Part shown: positions 54,661-64,000 of the stretch, one piece after another
Layout: each line of letters opens with the position of its first letter
Position numbering within the stretch: the first letter of the stretch is position 1
Source of the DNA: Mycolicibacterium moriokaense
Lineage (GTDB): Bacteria > Actinomycetota > Actinomycetes > Mycobacteriales > Mycobacteriaceae
DNA length: 64,000 nt
Assembly (NCBI RefSeq): GCF_010726085.1
Contig: NZ_AP022560.1
Location: 806,001-870,000 of the forward strand
Direction: 5' to 3'
Notes under the pieces: generated by a model
What the model was told of the DNA's origin: nothing
The model's input: only the letters and a program-made list of their open reading frames with translations
Databases searched by the model: none
Translations under genes and position numbers: made by a program

Positions 54661-54785
54661 GGTTCGGGCGACTGCACAGGGGTTAACGGCTATTGTCGGA
54701 GGGTCACTAAAAAAGAGGTCAGAGCGGCCACGGTGACAAGCGCGAGAAAACGTGGTTGCGATTGTCTTCGGTATATAACCCTGTG

Positions 54786-55973
54786 GTGAGTGCGTCCGAC
54801 TATCCGGCCGCCGATGAGCGGCCGTTCTCGGTGCTGCTCGTCGAAGACGACCGTGCCGATGCGGTGCTGGTCGAGGAACTGATCGCCGACGCGGACCCCG
54901 ATATGCAGGTGGTATGGGCGCCGTCGATGGGGGCTGCGCGTCGTCACCTGGAGGTATCCCGTCCGGACTGCATGCTGCTGGACCTCAACCTCCCCGACGC
55001 GGACGGCATCAAGGCGCTGGACCAGGTCGCCCGACACGACGTGACGATGCCGGTCGTCGTGCTGACCGGTCTCCACGACGAGCACTTCGGCGTGTCAGCC
55101 CTCGCGGCGGGAGCGCAGGATTACCTGGTCAAGGGCCGTGTCGAGCCCGAGACGCTGCGCCGCGCGCTGCTGTACGCGGTCGAGCGCAAACGCGCCGAGC
55201 TGACCGCCGTGGAACTGCATGCCAGCGAACTGCGCGCCAAGGAGAACGCCCGCCTCGAACGCGGTTTGCTGCCGTCGCCGCTGTTACTGGACAACCCCGG
55301 CGTCGACATCGTCGCGCAGTACCGGCCCAGCAGGCAGTTCGCCCTTCTGGGCGGCGACTTCTACGACTTCGTCCAGACGCCCGACCGCACCGTGCACGTC
55401 ATGGTGGGTGACGTGGCAGGCCACGGCCCGAACGAGGCCGCGCTCGGGGTCGCCCTGCGCATCGGCTGGCGCGCGCTGACGTTCGCCGGTCTGCGCGGTA
55501 ATGAGCGGATGCGTCAGCTGGAGCGGATCCTGAGCACCGAACGCCCCGGCACGAGCATCTTCGCGACGGTGCAGTCCGTGGCACTCTCCCCCGACGATCT
55601 GAGCTTCAACGTGGTGTCCGCAGGGCATCCGGGCATGCTGCTGCACGGACCCGATTCGGTGGAGTGGTTGGAGCCCGAGGTGGGGCCGGCGCTGGGGCTC
55701 AACGGGTACGAATGGCCGCTGAACATCATGGAGCTTCCACGGGGCTACGGCCTGGTGCTGTTGACCGACGGACTGATCGAAGGACGCTCAGGGCACGGCA
55801 CCGAGCGGCTGATGGAGGCGGGTCTGCTCGAGGTGGCGCGATCCTACGCGCACGTTCCCGGCGCGCAGTTCGTCGATGCGTTGATCAACGACGTCGAGCG
55901 CCGCGCGCAGTCCGTCGGCGGCATCAGCGACGACATCGCGGTGGTGCGGGTCGAGCGGACGTCGACCGGATGA
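54786..55973 (+). CDS. response regulator with SpoIIE phosphatase domain
   Basis: 395 aa. Receiver domain with acidic VEDDRADA, phospho-acceptor Asp66 in CMLLDLNLPDADG, Thr in VLTGLHD and Lys in YLVKGRV. Then a coiled stretch and a SpoIIE/RsbU phosphatase: LLGGDFYDFVQ, VMVGDVAGHGPNEAALGVAL, GISDDIAVVRVE. Phosphorylation should switch on dephosphorylation of an anti-sigma antagonist. GTG at 54786 (54783 is equally possible) after TATATAAC. Overlaps the histidine kinase gene (ATGA), its likely partner. Confidence 0.92.
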   Translation: MSASDYPAADERPFSVLLVEDDRADAVLVEELIADADPDMQVVWAPSMGAARRHLEVSRPDCMLLDLNLPDADGIKALDQVARHDVTMPVVVLTGLHDEHFGVSALAAGAQDYLVKGRVEPETLRRALLYAVERKRAELTAVELHASELRAKENARLERGLLPSPLLLDNPGVDIVAQYRPSRQFALLGGDFYDFVQTPDRTVHVMVGDVAGHGPNEAALGVALRIGWRALTFAGLRGNERMRQLERILSTERPGTSIFATVQSVALSPDDLSFNVVSAGHPGMLLHGPDSVEWLEPEVGPALGLNGYEWPLNIMELPRGYGLVLLTDGLIEGRSGHGTERLMEAGLLEVARSYAHVPGAQFVDALINDVERRAQSVGGISDDIAVVRVERTSTG

Positions 55974-57541
55974 AATGGCAACCGACCGTTCAGGGTTGGC
56001 AGAACCTGGTCCTGGCGGCCATGGGTGTCGTCGTGCTCGCCGGATCCATCGCCGGTGGGGTGCTGTTGAACCGCAACGACGACGTGTCCAACGAGATCAC
56101 CGCGGAGATCGGGCCGATGCGGATCGCGGCGTACCAATTGCAGGCAGCGCTGCGCGATCAGGAGACTGCGATCCGCGGGTACGCGATCACCGCCGACCCG
56201 CGGTTTCTGGAGCCGTATGTCAACGGCCAGAAGGCCGAAGCTGATGCGGCGCAGGTGATCCGGGATCATGCCGGTGAGCGCGCGAAGCTGCTGGCCGATC
56301 TGGAGGACATCGAGCGCATCTCCGCGACGTGGCGCAGCGAGTACGCCGAGCCGCTGATCACCGAGATCAAACCGACCGCGCCCGAGGTCGGCGACACCGG
56401 CACTGCCACGCGGGGCAAGGCCCTGTTCGATACCCTCCGGCAGAACTTCGACTCGCAGCTGCTGCACCTGCAGCAGGAACGTGATGACGCGGTCAATGAG
56501 CTTGCGACACTGCAGAATTGGCGCAACGCCGTCTTCACCGCGATCGTCGTCGCATTGATCGTCGCCGCGGTGCTGTCGGCGGTGGTGATCCGAACCGCGG
56601 TCACCCGTCCGCTCACCGCGTTGGCCGCATCGTGCCGAAAGATCACCCAGGGCGACTTCAGCGAAAAGATCGTGCCCCAGGGCCCCAAGGACATCCGGGC
56701 CATCGCGGCGGACGTCGAGGACATGCGCCAGCGGATCATCGACGAACTCGAAGCCACGCAGAAGGCGCGAACACAACTGGCCGAGCAGGCTCTCGAGTTG
56801 CAGCGGTCCAACGCCGAGCTCGAGCAGTTCGCCTACGTCGCCAGCCATGATCTCCAGGAGCCGCTGCGCAAGGTCGCCTCCTTCTGTCAGCTCATCGAGA
56901 AGCGCTACGGCGACAAGCTCGACGAACGCGGCACCGAGTACATCGCGTTCGCCGTCGACGGCGCCAAGCGCATGCAGACTCTGATCAACGACCTGCTCAC
57001 GTTCTCCCGCGTCGGCAGGCTCAACCCGACGCGCGCCGAGGTCGACCTCGGCGCGACGCTGGACGAAGCGATCGAAAACCTCGACACCGCGATCGCCGAA
57101 TCGGGTGCCGAGATCGTTCGCGAAGGGCAGCCGCTGCCGCGAATCACGGGAGACCCCACGCTGTTGACGATGGTGTGGCAGAACCTCATCGGCAATGCGG
57201 TGAAGTTCAAACGCGACGGGGTCGCCCCACGCATCGTCGTCACTTGCGAACGCGACGAGGACGAGGCCGATGCGCCGTGGACGCTCACCGTGACCGACAA
57301 TGGCATCGGCATTCCCGAGGAGTTCTCCGACAAGGTGTTCGTGATCTTCCAGCGCCTGCACGGCCGCGATGTCTACACCGGCACCGGAATCGGCCTTGCG
57401 CTGTGTAAGAAGATCACCGAAAACCACGGCGGCCGAATCTGGATTGACAACTCCTTCCAAGGGGGAACCAGAGTCCGATTCACGATTCCCGTTGCCGCCG
57501 GCGAACGCGTCGCGGCCGACCTGGAAGGAACACCTGCATGA
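55970..57541 (+). CDS. CHASE3 sensor histidine kinase
   Basis: 523 aa. Helix 12-34, an extracytoplasmic CHASE3 domain (about 35-180; RDQETAIRGYAITADPRFLE), second helix 186-208, HAMP, coiled coil (QKARTQLAEQALELQRSNAE), then the phospho-acceptor His293 in YVASHDLQEPLRKV and ATPase with QNLIGNAVKFKRDG and TDNGIGIPEEFSDKVFVIFQ, GTGIGLALCKKI. The DLQEPLR H-box is of the phytochrome-kinase type. Overlaps genes on both sides by ATGA, implying one signalling operon. Confidence 0.93.
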   Translation: MKWQPTVQGWQNLVLAAMGVVVLAGSIAGGVLLNRNDDVSNEITAEIGPMRIAAYQLQAALRDQETAIRGYAITADPRFLEPYVNGQKAEADAAQVIRDHAGERAKLLADLEDIERISATWRSEYAEPLITEIKPTAPEVGDTGTATRGKALFDTLRQNFDSQLLHLQQERDDAVNELATLQNWRNAVFTAIVVALIVAAVLSAVVIRTAVTRPLTALAASCRKITQGDFSEKIVPQGPKDIRAIAADVEDMRQRIIDELEATQKARTQLAEQALELQRSNAELEQFAYVASHDLQEPLRKVASFCQLIEKRYGDKLDERGTEYIAFAVDGAKRMQTLINDLLTFSRVGRLNPTRAEVDLGATLDEAIENLDTAIAESGAEIVREGQPLPRITGDPTLLTMVWQNLIGNAVKFKRDGVAPRIVVTCERDEDEADAPWTLTVTDNGIGIPEEFSDKVFVIFQRLHGRDVYTGTGIGLALCKKITENHGGRIWIDNSFQGGTRVRFTIPVAAGERVAADLEGTPA

Positions 57542-57987
57542 CGGCCGAGCCCGCCACCGTGCGCGCTATCGACGTACTGCTCGTCGAGGACGACCCCGGA
57601 GACGAGTTGATCACTCGGGAAGCGTTCGAGCACAACAAGATCAAGAACAATCTTCACGTCGCACGCGACGGCGAGGAAGGCCTGGACTTTCTGTACCGTC
57701 GCGGTGTCTACGAGAACGCCCCGCGGCCCGACCTGATCCTGCTGGACCTGAATCTGCCGAAGTACGACGGCCGCCAGCTGCTCGAGCAGATCAAATCCGA
57801 TCCGGACCTCAGCCACATCCCAGTGGTGGTGCTGACGACGTCCTCGGCGGAGGAGGACATCCTGCGCAGCTACAAGCTGCACGCCAACGCGTATGTCACC
57901 AAGCCGGTAGATCTCGATCAGTTCATGAACGCGGTGCGGCAGATCGACGAGTTCTTCGTTCAGGTGGTGCGGCTGCCGCAACTCTAA
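57538..57987 (+). CDS. single-domain response regulator, Rcp1 type
   Basis: 149 aa. VEDDPGDELITREAF, Asp70 in LILLDLNLPKYDG, TTSSAEEDIL and YVTKPVDLDQF. The insert GLDFLYRRGVYENAPRPD is typical of Rcp1, the response regulator of cyanobacterial phytochrome Cph1. No output domain; it likely relays phosphate from the CHASE3 kinase to another protein. Overlaps the kinase gene by ATGA. Confidence 0.92.
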   Translation: MTAEPATVRAIDVLLVEDDPGDELITREAFEHNKIKNNLHVARDGEEGLDFLYRRGVYENAPRPDLILLDLNLPKYDGRQLLEQIKSDPDLSHIPVVVLTTSSAEEDILRSYKLHANAYVTKPVDLDQFMNAVRQIDEFFVQVVRLPQL

Positions 57988-58391
57988 GGGGCTGCGAATC
58001 GCATTCGCACCGTGGTGCCCTTTGTCGAGGAATTGACGTCGACGCCCGTGCTCACCGCACGCATGATCGACAGCCCGCGGCCGCGGGTGCTCGGCTGGGT
58101 CGGGGGCGTCTGCCACACACCGTCATCGGCGATGTCGACGACGATCTGGCCCTTGTCGTGCACCGCGTCGATGCGGATTCGCCCGCCGATGATGTCGCGA
58201 TACGCGTGCTCGATGCAGTTGGTGCACGCCTCATTGACCACCAGCACGATGTCGGCGATGCGCGAGCTGGACATCCCGATCGGCTTGAGCCAGCCGGTCA
58301 GTTTGCGTCGGATTTCGGCGAGCCGCTCGGCTGCCGCGGGGACCTCGATGCGAAGCGACTCGACCGGTCGCGAACACGCATCGATTGCCAC
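57984..58391 (-). CDS. RsbW-like anti-sigma factor kinase
   Basis: 135 aa, GHKL ATPase fold: IADIVLVVNEACTNCIEHAY (N box), VDIADDGVW (G1) and GRGLSIMRAVSTGVDV (G2). Such proteins bind a SigB/SigF-type sigma factor and inactivate an STAS antagonist by phosphorylation; SpoIIE phosphatases reverse this. It is convergent with the signalling operon and overlaps its end by 4 bases. Start GTG at 58391; GGGGTAC upstream faintly recalls a SigF -10. Confidence 0.88.
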   Translation of the reverse strand: MAIDACSRPVESLRIEVPAAAERLAEIRRKLTGWLKPIGMSSSRIADIVLVVNEACTNCIEHAYRDIIGGRIRIDAVHDKGQIVVDIADDGVWQTPPTQPSTRGRGLSIMRAVSTGVDVNSSTKGTTVRMRFAAP

Positions 58392-58458
58392 GCCCGTCGT
58401 TGTACCCCGAAAGGGCAGATATCTCACGCAAGAAATCGGCGCGTTATGAGTGTGTGAC

Positions 58459-58830
58459 TTACCGGTAGAAGGTCCAGCTGTAATCGGCGGACCACGCGCC
58501 GCCCACGCAGGCGAGCGGAACACCGTCCGGCGACTGGGCCACGCCCTTCTCCTCACCGCAGGGCAACCGCAGCGTACGAACTCCCACCAGCGGTGGAGCC
58601 GGGATCCAGACACTGCCCGAACTGCAGGCCAACGTATTGCCCGACGCGTCGACGCCCCAGTTGTAGCGGGTGTTCTGCACGCAGTGCTCACCGGCGACCG
58701 CGCTGCGTGTGAGATATGGCACGCAATCCGCGCCGTCACAGTAGCCGGGTGAAGCCGATGCGTTCGCCGCGATCACCATGGGCGCCGCCACGAACCCGCA
58801 CGCCAGTGCCGCTGCCGCAAGGATCTTCAT
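58459..58830 (-). CDS. secreted Cys-rich protein
   Basis: 123 aa. Signal peptide MKILAAAALACGFVAAPMVI with cleavage probably after ASA; mature part has six Cys (GYCDGADCVPY, EHCVQNTRYNWG, LACSSGS, LPCGEE, LACVGG) and many Trp/Tyr. Mycobacterial secreted proteins of this look are common; function unknown. Leaderless ATG at 58830. Confidence 0.78.
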   Translation of the reverse strand: MKILAAAALACGFVAAPMVIAANASASPGYCDGADCVPYLTRSAVAGEHCVQNTRYNWGVDASGNTLACSSGSVWIPAPPLVGVRTLRLPCGEEKGVAQSPDGVPLACVGGAWSADYSWTFYR

Positions 58831-58837
58831 GAGCCAT

Positions 58838-58843
58838 AGCGTA
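58838..58843 (-). promoter_or_regulatory. putative leaderless -10 box (TACGCT)
   Basis: Minus-strand TACGCT, 7 bases before the ATG at 58830, in a 49-base divergent spacer. Confidence 0.45.
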
Positions 58844-58865
58844 GGTTTTCCCGGCACCGCCCGCG

Positions 58866-58871
58866 TATGGT
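58866..58871 (+). promoter_or_regulatory. putative leaderless -10 box (TATGGT)
   Basis: TATGGT ends 8 bases before the ATG at 58880, facing away from the TACGCT box of the neighbouring gene. Confidence 0.45.
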
Positions 58872-58879
58872 TTCGGTTC

Positions 58880-59233
58880 ATGAAGATGGCCTTTACCACC
58901 GCGGCCGCCGCCCTGGCGACCGCTGCGACCGCGGTCGCGCTGGCGCCGACGGCCGAGGCGGACGTCGTCGCATACCTCGTGAACGTGCACGTGCGGCCCG
59001 GATACAACTTCCCCAACGCCGACGCCGCGATCGGGTACGGCAACACCATCTGCGACCGGGTGGCGGCCAAGATGAGCTACGCGCAACTGGTCGACCAGGT
59101 GAAGGCCGATTTCCACACGTCCGACTACTACCAGGGCGCCTACCTGATCAACCAGGCCGTCAACGAGCTGTGCCCGGCGCAGATCTGGCAGCTGCGTCAG
59201 TCCGCGGCCGGCTACACGCTGCCGCCTGCCTGA
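58880..59233 (+). CDS. secreted DUF732 protein
   Basis: 117 aa. Signal peptide MKMAFTTAAAALATAATAVA cleaved about TAEA, then DVVAYLVNVHVRPGYNFPNA, two Cys (NTICDRVAAK; NELCPAQIWQ) and helices typical of DUF732. Second member of the family in this window (see 50420-50722). Function unknown. Confidence 0.83.
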   Translation: MKMAFTTAAAALATAATAVALAPTAEADVVAYLVNVHVRPGYNFPNADAAIGYGNTICDRVAAKMSYAQLVDQVKADFHTSDYYQGAYLINQAVNELCPAQIWQLRQSAAGYTLPPA

Positions 59234-59248
59234 ACCCTGTCATGACAA

Positions 59249-59277
59249 CGGCGGCGCCCCCTTTCGGGACGCCGCCG
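59249..59277. terminator. hairpin between convergent secreted-protein and lpqH genes
   Basis: CGGCGGCG pairs with CGCCGCCG, continued by CCC/GGG around a one-base mismatch, with loop CTTTC. No strong U-run on either side. Confidence 0.6.
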
Positions 59278-59292
59278 CCGAAATGAGCCTGA

Positions 59293-59757
59293 CTAGGGGC
59301 AGGTGACCTCGATTTCGAATGGCTTGTTGACCGGCTGCAGCGGGTTGGCCATGTCCACACCCGTCGCGGTGCCGCTGATCTTGTAGGTCTTGCCGTCCTT
59401 CTCGGCCTTGGCCTCGCCCTGTCCGGTGCCGCTCTGGTAGCCGAGCGTCACGCCGTTGACGTTGCCCAGGCCCACCGACTGCACCGTGGGCTCATCGCCC
59501 TCGCTCACGACCGCTGCGATACCCGTCGCGGCATCGCCGATCGCGATGTTCATGTTGCCCCCCATGGAGCTGCAGACGACCGTGCCCTGGACCGCCTGGT
59601 CCGCACCGTCGATCGTCACTGTGGTCTTGCCCTCGGCCGCGGCGGCAGAGGAGGTCTCCCCGGTGGTCTCAGACTTCTTTTCGCCAGATGAACACCCGGT
59701 CAGACCGGCGATGAGGATAGCCATGCCGCCCACGGCGACCACGAACCCACGCTTCAC
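59293..59757 (-). CDS. lpqH: 19-kDa lipoprotein antigen
   Basis: 154 aa (M. tuberculosis LpqH 159). Signal peptide [20 protein letters not shown] with lipobox LTGC, Ser/Thr/Ala linker, then [17 protein letters not shown] and [20 protein letters not shown] nearly identical to LpqH. A TLR2-ligand surface lipoprotein in pathogens. GGAG lies 7 bases before the GTG at 59757; a GTG at 59760 also exists. Confidence 0.95.
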   Translation of the reverse strand: MKRGFVVAVGGMAILIAGLTGCSSGEKKSETTGETSSAAAAEGKTTVTIDGADQAVQGTVVCSSMGGNMNIAIGDAATGIAAVVSEGDEPTVQSVGLGNVNGVTLGYQSGTGQGEAKAEKDGKTYKISGTATGVDMANPLQPVNKPFEIEVTCP

Positions 59758-59880
59758 CACTGTTCTCCTTTGTGTTGTCGCGACCCGACAAGATCGGCGG
59801 ATCGTCTTCAGCAGTATGGTGCGCGTCACCGGACGCGACACTGGATTAGACGAAAACGTGACCCGGGGCGGGCCGGATGG

Positions 59881-61589
<1,709 letters not shown>

Positions 61590-61603
61590 CCCAGCGCGCC
61601 GCG

Positions 61604-61656
61604 GGTGTAACGCCGTGGCGCGATCGCGGCCGAATTCTCGCCGTGCGGTTACAACC
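61604..61656. repeat. 53-bp hairpin repeat, copy 2 (tgt/amine oxidase 3' ends)
   Basis: Starts GGTGTAACGCCGTGG and ends GTGCGGTTACAACC. In reverse complement its ends match copy 1 (11761-11813). It lies between convergent genes and supplies the TAA stop codon of the amine oxidase gene. Confidence 0.75.
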
Positions 61657-63037
61657 GGTGCTCAGCGCGACCCAGCTCGGCGATGACGGCTTCGGCGGCG
61701 CGTTCGCCAGCGTCGACCGCGCCTTCCATGTAGGCGCTCCAATAGGTCGCGGTATCCGTTGAGGCCCAATGGATTGCGCCGATCGGCGTGCTCAGCGCCG
61801 ACCCGTAGGTGGTCCACACGTGTGGCCCGTGGTTCGCGTTGTAGCAGCCGCGGGTCCACTGCCGCTCCGACCATTCGCCGTCGATATAGAACTGGGGCTT
61901 GGCGGCGGCGCTGCCGTAGTGGCGGACGAGTTCGGCGGTGAGAGCTTCGCGACGCTCGCTCTCGGGCAGGCGACCGTAGGTGCGGGCCTGGTCGCCCTCG
62001 AGGAACAGCAGGATCACCCCGCGGTCGTCGCCCGGTATGCAGGTGTCGTTCGACATTCGGGCCGGGCCGACGTCGGAGATGAGCTGGCCGTTGAACCCGT
62101 CGTTGCGCCAGAACGGCTCGTCGTAGATGAAGAACGCCTTCATCGCCGACCCGTTGGGCAGCCGTTGGGTCAGCTGATCGCGGATCCCCGGCAGCGGCGG
62201 GTCGTACATGATGCGCCCGGCGAGCGTCGGCGAGATCGCGACGATGACCCGTCGACCGCGCGCGACCAGCCCGCCGCGGCAATGCACGGTGACGCTGTCC
62301 GCGCTGTGCTCGATCAGCTGGACGGGCACATTGAGCACGATGCGGTCGGAGATCAGGGCAGCCAGCCGCTTCGGGATCTCGCTGGTGCCGCCGACGAACC
62401 GCGTGGTCTGCGCGCCGCCCTCCGATTCGGCGAACAACTCCGACGTCACACCGCACGTGTTGATCGTGAACAGCAGGTGCAGGAAGGACACCTCGGCGGT
62501 GGGGACAGCGAGGATCCCGACGGTGCAGATCTCCAGCAGCGTGCGCGCGACCGGCGAAAGTCCCTGCGCGTCATACCAGGCGCCCGCGGTGATGGCGTCC
62601 CATTCCAGTGCCCGCGGCGCCGACCAGGGCGCCTCGACGGGGACCTCCTCGGCCAGCACGTCGAGCCTTCGCAGCACCAGCTCCAGTTCCTTGAGCTCCG
62701 ACTCGAAGCGGGCGTGAAACTCGTTCTCCCGCAACACCCCCGAGTCGGCGAGTTCGTACGACGTCTCACCCTCGTCGTACTGCGGGTAGGTCTCGACCCC
62801 GAGTTCCGCGGCGAGGCGGAACATGCGCTCGTGGGTGTCGCCGATCCATTGCGCGCCGAGTTCAACCGGGATGCCCGGCACGACCTCCTCGGTGAGGATG
62901 CGTCCGCCGACCCGTTCGTCGGCTTCCAGGACCAGCGGGGTGAGGCCCGCCTCGAGCAGCTTTCGGGCCGCGATCATTCCGGAGAGTCCCGCTCCGACGA
63001 CGATGACGTCGGCTTCCCTGGTCGATGGCTGCACCAT
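61649..63037 (-). CDS. flavin monoamine oxidase-family protein
   Basis: 462 aa. FAD-binding VIVVGAGLSGMIAARKLLEA and EADERVGGRILTE at the N-terminus; substrate-binding middle; C-terminal FAD contact HWASTDTATYWSAYMEGAVD. Oxidises amines to aldehydes, ammonia and hydrogen peroxide. The C-terminal covalent-FAD Cys of mammalian MAO is absent, as usual in bacteria. Its stop codon lies in the hairpin repeat. Substrate unknown. Confidence 0.9.
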   Translation of the reverse strand: MVQPSTREADVIVVGAGLSGMIAARKLLEAGLTPLVLEADERVGGRILTEEVVPGIPVELGAQWIGDTHERMFRLAAELGVETYPQYDEGETSYELADSGVLRENEFHARFESELKELELVLRRLDVLAEEVPVEAPWSAPRALEWDAITAGAWYDAQGLSPVARTLLEICTVGILAVPTAEVSFLHLLFTINTCGVTSELFAESEGGAQTTRFVGGTSEIPKRLAALISDRIVLNVPVQLIEHSADSVTVHCRGGLVARGRRVIVAISPTLAGRIMYDPPLPGIRDQLTQRLPNGSAMKAFFIYDEPFWRNDGFNGQLISDVGPARMSNDTCIPGDDRGVILLFLEGDQARTYGRLPESERREALTAELVRHYGSAAAKPQFYIDGEWSERQWTRGCYNANHGPHVWTTYGSALSTPIGAIHWASTDTATYWSAYMEGAVDAGERAAEAVIAELGRAEHRL

Positions 63038-63077
63038 CGGGCCACTTTCTCACAGATTCCCGCACGCTTTCGGGCGT

Positions 63078-63833
63078 TCAGAGCGGGTTGAGGATCCGCT
63101 CCAGGAACTGTCGGGTGCGCTCCTCCTTCGGATTGCCGATCACCTCGGACGGCGGGCCCTTCTCCAGGATGATGCCGTGGTCGGTGAACAGCACCTGATC
63201 GGAAACCTGCTTGGCGAACTGGATTTCGTGGGTGACGATCACCAGCGTCCAGCCCTCGACCGCCAGGTCTTTGATCACCGACAGCACCTCGCCGACCAGT
63301 TCGGGGTCCAGCGCCGACGTCGGCTCGTCGAACAGCACAACCTTCGGCTTCAGTGCCAGCGCCCGTGCGATGCCGACACGCTGCTGCTGCCCGCCGGACA
63401 GCTGGAACGGGTACTGGTCCTTCTTGGCGGCCAGTCCCACCTGATCGAGTAGCTCGATGGCCTCGGCCTCGACTTCTTCGCGCGGCCGCTTCTGCACGAC
63501 GATCGGGCCCTCGGTGACGTTCTCCAGCACCGTCTTGTGCGGAAAGAGGTTGTGGGACTGGAATACGAAGCCGCTCTGCGCACGATACTTCCGCAGCTGA
63601 TCCTTGGCGACCGGCTTGGAGAAGTCGATCTCGACATCACCGACGCGGATCACCCCTTCATCCGGCACGTCGAGCGCGTTGAGTGCACGCAGCAGCGTCG
63701 TCTTCCCCGAACCGGACGGCCCGATGATCGTCGTCGCAGTGCCCTGTGCCACCTCGAACGAGACGCCGTTGAGAACCTTGAAGTCTCCGAAGGCTTTCCG
63801 CACTCCTTCGGCTTTGACGCGATATTCGGTCAT
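63078..63833 (-). CDS. polar amino acid ABC transporter, ATPase (GlnQ-like)
   Basis: 251 aa. Walker [18 protein letters not shown], signature [20 protein letters not shown], Walker [20 protein letters not shown], switch [10 protein letters not shown]. The pattern is that of HisP/GlnQ ATPases. ATG at 63833 overlaps the stop of the permease gene (ATGA). Confidence 0.92.
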   Translation of the reverse strand: MTEYRVKAEGVRKAFGDFKVLNGVSFEVAQGTATTIIGPSGSGKTTLLRALNALDVPDEGVIRVGDVEIDFSKPVAKDQLRKYRAQSGFVFQSHNLFPHKTVLENVTEGPIVVQKRPREEVEAEAIELLDQVGLAAKKDQYPFQLSGGQQQRVGIARALALKPKVVLFDEPTSALDPELVGEVLSVIKDLAVEGWTLVIVTHEIQFAKQVSDQVLFTDHGIILEKGPPSEVIGNPKEERTRQFLERILNPL

Positions 63834-64000
63834 CTGGCCACGTACCTTTCCAGCCGGCGCTCGTATCTGTTCTGTGCGAACGAGAGCACCAGGCAGATGA
63901 TCCAGTAGTACAGCGCCGCAGTGCCGTAGAGCGCGAAGAACTCGAAGGTCGGAGCCGCGACGTTCTGGGCGGTTCGAAACAGTTCGGTCACCAGAATGGT
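63830..64000 (-). CDS. amino acid ABC transporter permease, C-terminal part
   Basis: The last 56 residues are visible (TELFRTAQNVAAPTFEFFAL; YYWIICLVLSFAQNRYERRL), ending in a basic tail, as in HisM/GlnP permeases. The 5' part lies beyond the right edge. Translationally coupled to the ATPase. Confidence 0.85.
   Translation of the reverse strand, partial: TILVTELFRTAQNVAAPTFEFFALYGTAALYYWIICLVLSFAQNRYERRLERYVAR

Noticed and set aside
57369..58457. Open frame across the end of the histidine kinase, Rcp1 and the anti-sigma gene
   Set aside because: Out of frame with three genes that have clear catalytic motifs.

Overview
The window is high-GC mycobacterial DNA. It carries the complete arabinogalactan/lipoarabinomannan arabinosyltransferase cluster embC-embA-embB with aftA, dprE2, dprE1 and a GtrA-type gene, plus the galactan genes wzm-glfT1-wzt, the proteasome activator gene bpa, lpqH and many TANNNT-type leaderless starts. 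Gene order matches, in reverse orientation, the M. tuberculosis block running from about Rv3796 down to Rv3752c (recalled from memory). Several accessory insertions and environmental functions (phytochrome, alkyl sulfatase, tgt) suggest a free-living, probably rapid-growing Mycolicibacterium-type species. No rRNA, CRISPR array or intact insertion sequence was seen.

Left part (1-20 kb): an MFS exporter cut by the window edge overlaps a folE operon. Next come a DUF4331 gene, a membrane Ser/Thr kinase and, on the minus strand, dprE1-dprE2-aftA-embC-(hairpin)-embA-embB-MBL hydrolase. Two drug-target positions are notable. DprE1 has Ala where M. tuberculosis has the benzothiazinone-reactive Cys387, and EmbB has Gln at the position of Ile303. 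embA has its own leaderless promoter, and its bases match the clinical embA promoter mutation sites.

20-34 kb: a MocR regulator faces an AhpD-like gene. A phosphotransferase-like gene is cut off beside a 13E12-type HNH gene. The bpa-wzt-glfT1-wzm operon follows, then a desulfurase-like protein without its PLP lysine, quinone oxidoreductase/MarR, tRNA-Ser, echA21 and hisC2.

34-43 kb: after tRNA-Ser and tRNA-Arg comes an accessory stretch: DoxX, an ECF sigma factor overlapping a membrane Rieske protein, a phosphoesterase, SDRs, an alkyl sulfatase, a frameshifted glbN, a zinc peptidase and a histidine phosphatase. 43-50 kb returns to the conserved order: fadE36-like, LapA-like, proXVWZ, a glycolipid-binding protein, tyrA and tadA.

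50-64 kb: beyond a third tRNA-Ser lies a small secreted peptide with an elaborate upstream region. It is followed by a signalling island: bacteriophytochrome-SpoIIE phosphatase, receiver-SpoIIE phosphatase, CHASE3 histidine kinase, Rcp1-type receiver and an RsbW-like anti-sigma kinase. These look like a light- and stress-responsive partner-switching system and are the best candidate for a novel module here. Secreted proteins, two LpqH-family lipoproteins, tgt, an amine oxidase and an amino-acid ABC transporter (cut by the right edge) complete the window.
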